DNA of 64,000 bases, taken from assembly GCA_003255025.1 (NCBI GenBank), contig QANY01008720.1, positions 1,204,605-1,268,604 on the forward strand. The letters are read 5' to 3'. The stretch is from Datisca glomerata (taxonomy: Eukaryota; Streptophyta; Magnoliopsida; Cucurbitales; Datiscaceae). A model generated the notes under the pieces. The model was not told the DNA's origin, ran no database searches, and saw only the letters and a list, made by a program, of their open reading frames with translations. Shown piece after piece: positions 36,001 to 47,770 of this stretch (the first letter of the stretch is position 1; every line of letters begins with the position of its first letter). The position numbers and the translations under genes are program-made.

Positions 36001-38028
36001 CATCAATAATTTGATTTTTATAACCAAATTATGTGTAATTTAGATGTCATGAAATTGACCCAGTGCTCTATTAGCTTAAATGGTCATAATAAGATCATGT
36101 GATCCGTAGTTCACTCCCACAAACTTCCCCATGCATCCTATGATAAAAAAAGCCATAAAATGGAAATATGCATGTGATTTCTTTTTGAATTGAAATAGGT
36201 TTCTACTTTTCATTTTCAGTTTTATTTAATGATGCTAATCCGTATGTTCAACTTGCAAAATTACCTTACACAATAAAGTACATGGGTAAAGGCTTTCATA
36301 CTCTCAACTTTGGTTCATTGAACACTTTAGTCTCAAAAGTTTGAAAACATATATGTTAATCTTTTAACTTAAAAATACAAACCATGTTGTCTATTTCGGT
36401 TGTTACTATATCATTATTAATGGAAGAATCATGTGCTATATATTTTTGCGATCAAAATTAGATAAAAGTTGTGGTTCTTGAATCACACGAAACAACATGA
36501 TCTTCAGTAAATTAGGCAAGCAAATAGATAACATGATTTTGTGCGATTTAAACCCTTATTTTGCCCAGATTCGAGTCATAATTTGCTAACAATAATGTGA
36601 TTTTGTGCCGTCGCTTAATTTTATGCATATGATTATTCCGTTAATGTAATTACTAATGAGTGTTTAAGTAGGAACTACGAGGTATACATTTTAAAATCTA
36701 AATTAAAGTGTCTGTTTTCAAATTTTAAGAACTAATGTCAAATAACTCAAAGTTGAGGAAGTGTTTGAGCCTTTTATCCAAAGAAAAATCAAACATTGGC
36801 TTTCACTTTATTTGGAAGAAAATGTTGAGTTGTCTTAATTGTTACTATTAATAACTATTAACACGTGAAATGATTATTATAATAAGATTATATCAGTTTA
36901 TACATGAGGATAAATGCAGACCCTTGAGAGTGGATTTCAAACACCCACATGTTCTTACATAATCTTTTTGAAGATTCCTACATAATCTTTTATGCAATAA
37001 TATCAGCAAAGACAAAATTCAAACCAAAAAGGCATCAAACTTTTCTGCCATATTGGGGCTCACAACTTACTTTTTAGAACATAAACTTGTCATTCCCATT
37101 CCAACCCCATGCCTTTGACACATCCAATGCTCATCGCCAGTAATTATAGATAATACATATATAGAGTCCATTGCTTTATCATAGTTGTGGGTCACTCAGC
37201 TTACGTACACTTATTTGGCCATGATAAACATCATCAGCTATTTTGGTACCCATAACGTACGTGAGAGAGAAACTGTACACTTGAATACCTATGGGGTTAA
37301 TTATTGATGACCAAATGAATCTTTGTTTATCATTTAAATTCCTGTTCGTAAACTTTGATATATTAGTTGAAGAAGCTCATATTCATAGGGGTTAATTACT
37401 TTGATTAGGGTTTTGAGTGATGTCCATTTGTCCCTAATCTAAATATGAAAAACCTCCTAATGGCTCTCCCTAATGGCTATTTGACAACAATTTTGACCTA
37501 AACCTAATTTGACTGCTTTTCTTAACTCTACATTTTTTAAACATATATTTTAATTGAAATTACACATTTGAAATATATCTTAATCTATCGTGGGACTGGG
37601 AGGTACTTTTCTTGAGGTGAAGTGCCATGGTCAAATACTTGGAGATAGACAAACATTACTTAATTAATCATATGATTATTTTAATGATTAACCTATTGGG
37701 GATTTTCTTAAGACGTTGATGTTAATCTAATCTTAATTTGACTACTTTTCTTCAAAACAATATGTAAGTATATTACGTGCCAAATAAATCATGACATTTC
37801 TCTGTTACCTTTTTTCTTGTAATAATGTGAAGAAACCGAAATTTTATTTTTTAGTCTTATTCTAGATACGCTCTTAATACGAGAAATATATCGTCTCCTT
37901 CATGTTTCCTTCATCGTTTTGCTAATTGTAGGTGGGTAGCTGAGAAAGACACAATCATCAACTTTCCCACGGTAAGAATGAAGAAGAGAATGCCAGTTTG
38001 GGTCAAAAGGAGATCGGATTGCCATTGA
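33025..38028 (+). CDS. CYP90D1, brassinosteroid C-23 hydroxylase (cytochrome P450)
   Basis: Eight exons: 33025-33245, 33344-33677, 34386-34535, 34906-35157, 35318-35407, 35519-35704, 35810-35934 and 37932-38028. They join without stops to 484 codons, close to the ~491 aa of Arabidopsis CYP90D1. CYP90C1/CYP90D1 enzymes hydroxylate C-23 of 22-hydroxylated campesterol derivatives in brassinosteroid synthesis on the ER. Visible features: N-terminal membrane anchor (about residues 6-22), proline/glycine hinge ([17 protein letters not shown]), I-helix PGEDS (292-296), K-helix ETLR (353-356), FNPWRW aromatic region, and heme loop [10 protein letters not shown] (424-433, Cys431). Conserved blocks such as [22 protein letters not shown] and [10 protein letters not shown] are shared with CYP90D. 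The I-helix has PGEDS instead of the common AGxDT; as I recall this is normal for the CYP90D group. Intron 3 begins GC, not GT (see findings). Intron 7 is ~2 kb and holds small transposon-like inserts. No inactivating change seen. Confidence 0.93.
36060..36155 (+). mobile_element. Possible SINE in CYP90D1 intron 7
   Basis: TAGCTTAAATGG followed ~35 bp later by GTAGTTCACTCCC, with an A-rich end (GATAAAAAAAGCC), resembles tRNA-derived A and B boxes and a SINE tail. No flanking duplication was established. Confidence 0.3.
36284..36779. mobile_element. Foldback/MULE-type MITE in CYP90D1 intron 7
   Basis: The left end GGGTAAAGGCTTTCATACTC and the inverted right end GGATAAAAGGCTCAAACACT are related. 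Matching continues inward for ~60 bp (CTCAACTTTG, then AGTTTGAAAACA / AATTTGAAAACA). The flanking 9-mers (AAAGTACAT and AAAGAAAAA) match at only 6 positions, so the TSD is uncertain. Confidence 0.5.
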
Positions 38029-38411
38029 TAAGCTATACTTTTTAGCCAGAAGCCACAAAAATAATAAATTGAAGTAATTAGCTTCCTGTATACAATAATC
38101 CAAAAATCAAACCAAACATGAAAAAGACAAGAACCAAAGGTTGGCTACAGTGCACACGTGTGGTGGATTACAAGCACCCACTCTTTTTCTGTCTTTCTCT
38201 TATGGCTAGCCATTTTGTTAATACAGACAAGGCTTATAATTATAATTACTGGGTCTACCTCTCCTACTCTATTAGTTATCTTCTTTTCATTTTATTTTCT
38301 TTCCATTATCAACGACAGCCTTGACAACTGACAAGTTGACACACTCAACATCACACACTCGTACCACAGCCAGTCCATTAAATCGTAGGTTTGAAAAATA
38401 ATATTTTTAAT
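38029..38411. other. CYP90D1 3' region
   Basis: No gene recognised. The segment separates the CYP90D1 stop codon from the MULE at 38421 and probably contains the 3' UTR. Confidence 0.5.
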
Positions 38412-38420
38412 TATTTTAAA
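38412..38420. repeat. MULE target-site duplication, left
   Basis: TATTTTAAA, repeated exactly at 46072-46080. Confidence 0.85.
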
Positions 38421-38691
38421 GGTTAATTATAATGAACCTCTTTATCTTTATGTAATTGTATCATTCGACTCACCGTTGTTTAAAATTTTATAACACCCTC
38501 AATTTTAAATTTTTTTCAACAATGCACCTACCGTGACTTCAGTCCAAAAAATCGACGGAAGTCAAAGCATGTGACTTACACGTATGTTTTTTAATGGGCA
38601 ATGGGGTAATTCAATATTCTTACAGCACGTAAGTCATCAAAGATCTCTCACCCACCAATCCCTTTTCTCTATAAGAATTAGCGTCTAAATG

Positions 38692-39314
38692 TAGGGGTGT
38701 AAGTGGTTCGGTTCGGCTCGGTTTAAGGGATTTTACCGAGCTGAATCGAACATACCATTTTACACAATTAGCAACCGATCGAACCACTCAATGTTCAAAA
38801 ATCGAACTGAACCGCTCAAAATAATAAAAACCGAACCGAACCATAAGATGAAAAGCAAAGTAGAAAAATTCATCAAATTTCAACCAAATCTAAACCTAAT
38901 TTCTAACTATTCCAACCAAATCAGCAACACATACAAAACCAAAATATTTACATTTCAACTGAGGATACAAAATATTTACAGAAACAACAGAGAATACATG
39001 AAAAAAAAGATACAATTTAAGTCCTAGAGACACACGGAGATAGACAAAGAAAGTGAGAGACATTGAAAGAAAGAAACAGAAAAAAAAAAAGAGATGAGGC
39101 TAACTGATAAAGAGGGTGAGGCTGCGTGAAGTGAAAGGGGAAATTAGGGCAAATGGGCTTATATAGAAGTGCGGTTCGGTGTACCAAACACCGAACCCAA
39201 CCTTTATATTTTTCTACTTCTGGAACCGAACCGAACCGTCAAAAGTGACAAAACCACCCAAACCGATGCGGTTCGGTCGATTTTTATGGTTTGGTCGGTT
39301 TTCCTTACACCCTA
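38692..39314. mobile_element. hAT-type MITE
   Basis: 623 bp, ends TAGGGGTGTAA / TAGGGTGTAA (inverted), flanked by TCTAAATG and CCTAAATG (7 of 8 bases). Internal GGTTCGGTTCGG motifs appear near both ends in opposite orientation, as in the element at 24120-24530. It inserted just inside the left TIR of the MULE. Confidence 0.8.
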
Positions 39315-40340
39315 CCTAAATGAACCCCTGCCTTCCCCTTTTCTTCTTTTTTTTTCTATTTTCCCTGCAGCTCAACTCCTTTGTTTTTTCTTCTTCTTTT
39401 TTCCATGGGAGCTTCAATATTTTACTGCGGTATTCCTTCATAACTGAAGACCTCTTGGACTAATTTGAACCCGGGAAGAAGGTTATATGCATGTTCTAAA
39501 TATGGGTTAGTTTGGAAGGGAAACTTTCACTTCTCCAACCTCAAATTTGTATTCAAATTGGAACCTCCGTGTTAACTAAATTGGAAGTTTTTTTCTCAGA
39601 ATTGTTTGTTAATTTTGTTGATTTTTTTGCAGAACAATAGAGAATGCAGAGTTTTTACGCGGTCCGACCCACCTATGTGTGAAAGAGCAAAAAAATAGTA
39701 TCCCTGGGTTATTAAGAGGAATGATCCGACTTGAGCACGAAAATAAAATTTTACGAGCCAAGATTAAGAAGTCGATGATGTGCATATGTTTGTTGTTGAT
39801 GTTTGTTTATTTTAAGTTTTAAAAGTATTTGTCTTGTATTTAAGCCTAATTTAGTTTAGGTTATGTCGCTGATGATGTTTGCGTACTTTAATTGTAAGCT
39901 ATTTTGATCAATGACAAGTTAAGGTTAAACTTTCATTAACAAATTTTAATCCTTGAGTTGGGATAGAGAGGGAGAGAGTAACATTCTCAAACATAATTAA
40001 CATCATTCATACTTCATAATCACACACCCTTCATAATTTTCATAAAATCTCAAACATCCTTCCAAAATCAAACTTTACCACCCACTTCATAATATCCTTC
40101 CAAAAAATCACAAACATCCTTCATTGTTTACTACTCACAAAAAATAACCATCCCCTTCACAAACTATAAACATATAGAATATCCACAAAATTCTCACAAA
40201 ATCATTGTTCAATATTCCCAAAACATATCCCACAAAATATCCATAAAAAATGACCATCATTGTTCAATTTTTACGATCTAAGGGGATGAAAGGCGTTCAA
40301 CTTGCATTGTGATTAATGCTTTGATTGACTTTTGGGTGCA

Positions 40341-43300
40341 CTACTTCTTAAAAACTGTCATTGGCACTGGAGATGTCGCTAAGGTAGGAGATTGAGATAC
40401 GTACGTTGATTCAGACCTTTGGGTGTCATTTGCTACTAGTTCAGAAAGTGATAGCTGCACTAATTCAAACATTTGGGTGTCATTTGCTACTGGTTCAGAC
40501 CTCTTGGATGATGCATTTGCCACTGGTTCAGACCCTTGGGATGCATTTTTCACTAGTTTAGAAGCCTATAATTAAACAATAGAACCACGTTATATATCAG
40601 AAATCTTTAAGTTAATAAATTAAATATAATTTAATTGTATTAACTATTGGCATCTGGGAAGCATTCTGTGAAGCTACTGGTTCAGCATTATGTGAAGCCA
40701 CTGATCTATACGCTTGTGAAGCCTACAATTAAATAACGGAACATACTTAAACACTACAATTTAACAAACAAAACATAATTAATTGTATTAACTATTTTTA
40801 TACCTTTCTTGTTATATGTTCATTTATTATGCTTCAATTCACCACATTGTTTGCATTTCATTTCTACACCAGCCCTGAATTTACTATTATGCACTGCAGG
40901 GGGGGTCGAGGTTCACTAGCCTCCCTAGTCCTCAATTTATTAGGTCTCCTAGGCTGTTTATGGTAAGTAGGAGGAATTAGTGGTGGTTTAGAAGATTTGG
41001 GCCACAATTTTAAACTGGACGTGGGGCTAATGATAGGCCCATATGTCTTCAAATATATCTATTTTGTATGATAACTATTCATATAGGTAAGATGATCATT
41101 TAGTTTGTAGCTTATGAAAGCTATGTCATGACTGCATGGAATGCCAGTGAGATCTCGTTTCCTACAAGTACGAGTCTTTGCCTCTACGTGTACTACACTA
41201 ACTGGCCCAATAGCATGAAACACTTCAAATTTCCCTCCAACTGCCCATATAGGTAGGCAAAAAACACTGTATGTTTTATTCTTCTCAACTAATGTACATG
41301 CTTTTGGAGACACATTATAACTCCACTTGGAAACACTCTCTCTTTTCTTGGCCATTCGAATAATAATATATATAACCTAATTTTTTCAAGCATAGTCAGG
41401 ATAGGCCTATCCCTAGCTTCCAAAATTGCAGCATCAAATGACTCACAAAGGTTGTTTGACAGTATATCGCACTTGGGAAAGGTCTGAAAGTGCGACCTAG
41501 TGCATGAAGCACGTGGTTTTGCAGACAACAATTAACAAGCCCCTAAATGTTCTTCCTTAAGCTTTTCCATTTCAGACAAGGACTGAATTATTATTGTACT
41601 CCTAACACAACTTCACATTCTATTTTTTCAGTTCTAGACCTTTGAAATTCTCCTTAAAATTTGCATGCATATGGCGCAAACAACTTATATGCTCTGATTT
41701 GGGTACTAAGTTTTTCAGTGCACGCTTTAACCCTTTTTGTTTATTACTTATGAGTGTCTATGCATAACTGTTTACAATTCCAACATCATCAATCAAAGCA
41801 GTAAAAAACCACTCTCAAGACTCTCGATTTTCAACCTCCACTACAGCATAAGAAATTAGGAACAATTGACTTATTCCATTTATTCCCATTGAAGTCAATA
41901 ATTATCCTGGATAAGGACCTTTGATTTGACACACATCCAGACCAATCACTGGTCTAAAACCCTCTTTAAAGCCATTCTTATAAGCTACCAAATAAATATA
42001 CAGCTTTAAAACTTAGGTCAGCACCTCTACTAGCCTCAATTTTTATAAAAATAGAACTACCCTCATTAACCCTTTTTAGCTCCTCAATATAATCCTACAG
42101 TTGGCTAAATTGGTCATTATATGATCCTTGAATCACAAGTGTGGCCTTTTTCTTGGCTCTCCAAACTTGCATCCTTGACACCAATACTATATGATCATTA
42201 TGTATAGCATTTTGCATGGCACTTACACTCATGTGAGGTGCATTCCTCAACAACCACATATATTGTCGTGACAGCCAAGTTGAATTGGCAAACATATTCC
42301 TAAATGTCCTACTATAGTTACGGACATCATTGAAGGACTTAACTTGAAATGTTCTTTCATCTATTTGTAAAGACGCATACACAAACCAAGGACACCCATT
42401 AGAACATACAGCCTTAATCTCGTCCCTATCATTCTTCACAAATCTTAGAACCCTACCACTTTTAATAGAGTATTCTCTCACAGCCTGTCTAAACTCAGTT
42501 GCAAACCTAAACAACACGCCTCATTTGAATTGAACATCTCTTATATGTGTTTCAAGGAAAATTCAAGATTCCTAGGTCTATTCCTACACCTTACACCATC
42601 TCCATCTGACTCACTATCCAAACTTCTTAATTCATCTAAGTTGTTGTAACATCCTCAAAATAAAAATGCCTTATTGCTTATAATCTATGAAGTGTTATCA
42701 TCTTTAACGTTATTTAAACATGAAATATGAAAAATGTAGCTTAATTTAAAATACTTAAATAATAAAAAAATTAACACCGGAAACGTAATCAATTAGCAAC
42801 CATTATTTTAAAGCTAAAACATTGAAATGAAGAATAATTAATCATAAAGCATTGTCTAAAGTCTTTATTTAAAACATTTTATTGAGTCACGTTCGCCCAC
42901 AAAGTGTCGTCGCACAAATTACTCATCACCTGAAAAGTTTAAGGGCAAATGAATGAGCTAAAGCCTAGTAAGTAAAATCTTACACATACTCAGCTAACAC
43001 ATACGCATCCAATTCCATTTTAAAACATTTGTGTTAGAAATATACTATTATAGATCATTTATAACTTTATTAACCTTTGTCTTCATTTTACACTATTCAT
43101 TTCTCTCTTTCCATGCAACCCTGGCACAATCTTTTCTTTAGTATTTCCATTTGCATTCATTTCTTTTCTTTATTCGCGTGCTCACTTATGTAGTGTTTAG
43201 CCAATCAGAGGCAGTGGGTCATTATTACAGAGCTTGTTTGGCTACCGGGCCCTAGTAGTATCATTTATTCATATAATATCGTTGGACAAGACAAACGATC

Positions 43301-45052
43301 ATTCATTCATATTATATTGCTGGAAAAGCCAAACGATCATCTATTCACATTAACCATTAACATTGCCGGGTCCGTCGGTCTCCCGCGTCTCATTTCCCAC
43401 TCACGTCTTTTATGGCATAAACACACACCAAGTGGTTAGACTTTTATTTAATTGATCATATTCATACTATAAACCTTCATGTATAAGTGTGATCGTATTA
43501 ACATTACGATACAAATACACCATAGATAACATAATAAATTATAATTTAACATAATATCAAGCGAGAGCACAATGATAAATCAATCCAGCAACAAAGTTCA
43601 CAAGCATTAAAGTATGCGTAAAATTCTACTTGCCTGACGTCCTTAGTAAAACCAAATGTCTAGAGAATGCTTCGAGGGGTCAACGCTCAAAGTGTCAAAA
43701 CTATTAAATTTTACACATTAAAATATTTTATCAATTTCACATAGTCATTTAAAATAATTACAAAATCAAAGTGCATTTAATCCAGAATGTTAATGAATAA
43801 CCAAGACACATACATAAAGTAATTGTTTAGAGCCTATTCTTGGATCACCCTAAGATCATAGCTTGTAAACTCACATTCCGTAAATATGCTTGATTAGCCA
43901 TGAAAGAACATGGAATGATATTTAAACTATTTAATGTAAGAGTGAATCCTATTATTTCTTGGGGGATTTAAATACAAACATGGTAACAAGGTTTTCTCTT
44001 TTTTTTTTCTTTAAATAATAATAATGTGTTCTCCACGTTTCTTTGTAAAAGCTAATAAAAATAACTTGATAAAAGCATGTATTGTATCATAAAGAAAATA
44101 TCTAAAGAAAATTACCAAGCCCACACTCGATCTCTACTGAAGACAAATTACAAAAATCTAGGTTGTTGGACAAGCAACGCAGTAAAATTTGTTCAGTATA
44201 TGAAGAACAGTGAGACTAAAATATGTTGGAAATATAGTGTGGTGTGGCTGTAAAGTTACAGCCGAAGGAGAAACAAATTCAACTCTCTTAAACGATGACT
44301 CAAAGTGTTAAAAAGGCTTTGATTGTGTTGGTTTTTGGAGAACCCACCGAATGAAGGAGAAAGAGTATTTGAATAGCTCTAAGGTAACTAGGGTTAGGAT
44401 TGAGAGAAAAGAATCTGATACGAGCATATCGTTTAATAGGGGGAAAATTGACTAAAATTTAGGAAAATTATGTAACTGTTTTGACTTTCTCTTTCTTAAT
44501 CTTTAGTCCTTCTCTTTTAGGCGATAGTGTGAATTTAATTCCTAAATAACTAGACAAATATTAGACTTAAGTACATAAAATGTAGGGTATTATCATACTA
44601 AATATAAAATATCTCTATAATTACTCAATCATTATGATTATACATAAAAACTTATGAGAATTAATATCAATTACTTCAAAATTTAGCTTAGGTACATTTT
44701 GAGTCTTTATGGCTCCTCGAAGCGTTTATCTGTAAAACATTGATTAATTCATTTTAAACATTAAATTAGATGACATGGAAAATTAAATAAATAATCATGA
44801 CAATTTGATGCACAATTAATATTTAAAAGTAAAATTAGTTGGGGTGTTACAGTTGTCCTCCTAAATGTCAACTACATTAAAATCAGTACAGGTAAAACTA
44901 CGTTCTACTTCTAATTCAACCATTGACTCAAATAATTCATCATCAGTTGTTTGAACATCATTTGATACAGCCTCCGTAAAATCAGGATCATCAGAATCAC
45001 TTGAATACGCTACAGACAACAGCATACAAATAAATCTCAAAACACACCACAC
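40341..45052 (-). pseudogene. MURA-type transposase, interrupted and decayed
   Basis: Read on the minus strand. 45052-44857 encodes the acidic N-terminus (SSDSDDPDFTEAV...). A 2.2-kb solo LTR then interrupts it. From 42639 the reading resumes with NLDELRSLDSESDGDG and the N-terminal DNA-binding region (FATEFRQAVREYSIKSGRVL then VCSNGCPWFVYAS). The catalytic region follows (VIGLDVCQIKGPYPG, GLD holding the first DDE aspartate; AVVEVENRESWEWFF). Around 41300-41100 is a SWIM-finger relic (TCRKRDLTGIPCSH, one cysteine of the CXC pair lost). After that come a Pro-rich tail and an SQGSEPVANA-type Ser/Val repeat (40553-40341). Several in-frame stops (for example TAG after DQFSQL near 42092, TAA after GPYPG) and frameshifts make it non-functional. 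Confidence 0.85.
42640..44856 (-). mobile_element. Solo LTR (2.2 kb) inside the transposase gene
   Basis: The LTR spans 42645-44851, with TG...CA termini: plus strand TGTAACATCCTC...GGGGTGTTACA, so on the minus strand it begins TGTAACACCCC, the common start of Ty3/gypsy LTRs. The flanking 5-bp duplication GTTGT (42640-42644 and 44852-44856) is perfect. The transposase frame is continuous across the site if the LTR and one TSD are removed. No internal retroviral sequence, so it arose by LTR-LTR recombination. The family was not identified further. Confidence 0.88.
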
Positions 45053-45059
45053 TATGCAA

Positions 45060-45830
45060 TCTCAAAATCTCAGTATGGAAGATAATATTTAATCACTATA
45101 CATAAAATAATATAGAATACAATATTTAATCTCAAAATACTCTACAATATTAAGATCATAGAAAAACATCATAGAATATAGAATAAAAAAAAATACACTA
45201 CAAATAGACCAACTCAGAATACAGTACTTAATCTTAGAATCTCAATATAGAATACCATATATAATCACCAAGAATATACTACAAATATACCAACTCACAA
45301 TACACTACAAGCAAAACAATATAACTTTAATTAGTATATGATTAAACCCTAAACCAGAATGTAATCTCTAAACCAGATTGTGAAACCCTATACCAGCATG
45401 CAAACAAAAACTTCAAACCCTAAATCGGACTACACATCCCCAGACAAATCAGTAAAAAAAATAGGGACCATTCTTTTTTAAAATAGTATAAAAATTGTGG
45501 TCCCTAATGCTTTTGTAAAGAATAATCTTTAAAGTTTATTGTTTTTAAAAAATCTTCGAGTATACAAGTAGAGAAACAGATTGTGAAACCCTTGACCTTC
45601 ACTCCCAAGACTTCAAGCTTCGTGACCTTCACTGTCTCGTCCATGGCCTCAACCTCGTCCACGACCACGTCCTCTCCCACCTCCCCTTATGCGCGCACCA
45701 CCATCGAAGAAGATGAAGAATTTCGAAGGTCTCTCAGTACATGAAGGATTCTCAGTACACGAAGGAAGAGAACTTTGAAGAAGACTTTTCGTGAATGATA
45801 GAGTACACGATGAGTTTCGTCTCCCCACCT
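45060..45830. other. MULE interior 5' of the transposase
   Basis: 45060-45310 is an AT-rich stretch with repeated ATCTCA(A/G)AAT and TATAGAATAC phrases. 45590-45720 is GC-richer (CTTCGTGACCTTCACT, CTCGTCCACGACCACG) and could be a leader exon or captured DNA, but I cannot assign it. Confidence 0.35.
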
Positions 45831-46071
45831 AAAGTGGATTGGTGGGGGAGAGCATGTTGATGACTTGCACGTGGTAATAAGGTGTTAATTTATCCCATTG
45901 TCCATTAAGAGAATCACGTACTTTGACTTCCGTCAGATTTTCGGATGAAAGTTACTGTAGGGCGCATCGCTGAAAAACATTTAAAAGTGAGAGGGTTTTA
46001 TGCAATATTTTAAAGGTAAGGGTATTTTGATATATCCGCCAAAGGTCGGCAGGTCTATTGTAATTAACCTG

Positions 46072-46080
46072 TATTTTAAA
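46072..46080. repeat. MULE target-site duplication, right
   Basis: TATTTTAAA, identical to 38412-38420. Confidence 0.85.
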
Positions 46081-46328
46081 ATTTATAAACTTTGGTTGAA
46101 GATATAAATTTTTCTTCTAGATATTTCTTGTATAATTTACTTTAAGTTTGTAAAAATCATTCATCTAATGGGATTGGTTGTGATATCAAAAAAGCAGCTC
46201 CACCTCTTTTGTTTGTGAACGGTGAAACTTCATTTATAATCATATACGCACTAAATAATTGAACTAAATAATTATAGCGATATATAAATTGATGCAATAA
46301 TTAATTTTTCACGCTTACATTGTAAGAT

Positions 46329-47761
46329 GTGTTATTTAGAAAATTATATATTTTTTAATTTAGTTAAGAAATTTTATACCTATTTTTTAAAACAAATAAT
46401 TTTATATCCCTGATCTATCAATTTCACATCATTACTTACAATCTATCTCCTCCCTCATCATTTCTTTTTCTTTCTCGATGGACATGTCAAATCAATTTAA
46501 TAATATCTTATTATTTTTCTTTATTTTTCAATGAAACTTTTTCTTCTACTTAAAAAGTTCAAATAATTTTTTATGATTACTTGAACCCTTCAAAATTAGT
46601 TGTTTTTTGTTTGATCAGTCAGCAACTCAAGCACTAGTGACCGCTTAAAGATATCAAGTAGTTTTTTCACACCCACATTATAAGATGGGTTACTTGAACC
46701 CTTCAAGTAGCTTTTTATGACCACTGAAGTCTTTTTTCATCCAAAAAACAAGAAAAAAAATGTTAAGTACTTGAAGAATTCAAGTAATCATAAAAAATTA
46801 TTTGAACCCTTCAAGTAGTCACCTGGTGTTTGCGTTGCTGACAGACAAAATAAAATATAACTACTTGAACCCTTCAAGTAGTCATAAATAACTACTTGAA
46901 CCCTTCAAGTAGTCACCTGATATCTGAGTTGTTGGCTGACGAAAAAAATAACTATTTGAAGGGTTCAAGTGGTCATAAAAAACTACCCATACCCTTCAAG
47001 TACTCAACGCTCATTTTTTTCTATTTTTTGGACGTAAAGAGGCTCAAGTAGTCATAAAAAGCTACTTGAAGTGTTCAAGTAGTCATAAAAAACTACTTCA
47101 TACCTTCAAGTAGTCACTAGTGTTTGAGTTGCTGATTGATCAAACAAAAAATAACTACTTGAAAGGTTCAAATAGTTATAAACAACTACTTGAACCCTTC
47201 AAGTAATCACCTGGTATGTGGGTAATTGACTGAAAGAAAATAATTACTTGAACCCTTCAAATAGTCACCTGGTATATGGGTAATTGACTGAAAGAAAATA
47301 ATTACTTGAACCCTTCAAATAGTCACTTGGCATATGAGTAATTGACTGAAAAAATAACTACTTGAACCCTTCAAGTAGTCACCTGGTATATGTGTGACTT
47401 ATCAAAGAAAAAATAACTACTTGAAAGGTTCAAGTAGTCATAAACAACTACTTGAACTCTTTAAGTAGTCACTTGGTGTATGAGTGTTGACTGACAAAAA
47501 TAAAATAATACTTAAAGAGTTCAAATATTCATAAAAAAACTTTCAAATAGAAGAAAAAGTTTTGTTGAGAAAAAGAAAAAAAAGATATTATTAAATTAAT
47601 TTGACATGTACATTGAGAAAGAAAAATAAATGACGAGGGAAGAGAGAGATTGCAAGTGATGATGTTAAGTTGGTGAGTCAGTGATATAAAATTATTTATT
47701 TTAAAAAGGAAATATAAATTATTTAGCCAAATTGAAAAATGTACGATTTTTCAAATAACCC
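46329..47761. mobile_element. Palindromic-array transposon, short copy (MULE-like)
   Basis: A 1.4-kb relative of the element at 14808-18196. TIRs: left GTGTTATTTAGAAAATTATA, inverted right GGGTTATTTGAAAAATCGTA, and further in ACATGTCAAATCAATTTAAT / its complement. Flanks TTGTAAGAT (46320-46328) and ATATAAGAT (47762-47770) agree at 7 of 9 positions, as expected for an older 9-bp TSD. The interior is the same array of ACTTGAA-nnn-TTCAAGT dyads with TCATAAA spacers and CACCTGGTATATGGGTAATT / GACTGA spacers. Non-coding. Confidence 0.78.
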
Positions 47762-47770
47762 ATATAAGAT

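Larger units (their letters stand above)
38421..46071 (-). mobile_element. Mutator-like element (MULE) with decayed transposase
   Basis: TIRs of about 270 bp: the left end GGTTAATTATAATGAACCTC and the inverted right end (CA)GGTTAATTACAATAGACC. They share long inner stretches such as GACGGAAGTCAAAG, TTTTTCAnCnATGC and the CACCCACCAATCCC / CCCCCACCAA boundary. The flanking 9-bp duplication TATTTTAAA is perfect. The transposase pseudogene runs on the minus strand (45052 to about 40340). Two later insertions sit inside: an hAT MITE (38692-39314) and a solo LTR (42645-44851). Without them the element would be about 4.8 kb, a normal size for an autonomous MULE. Confidence 0.9.

Noticed and set aside
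38118..38324. Small ORF just after CYP90D1
   Set aside because: No conserved features; lies in the likely 3' UTR/intergenic stretch before the MULE.
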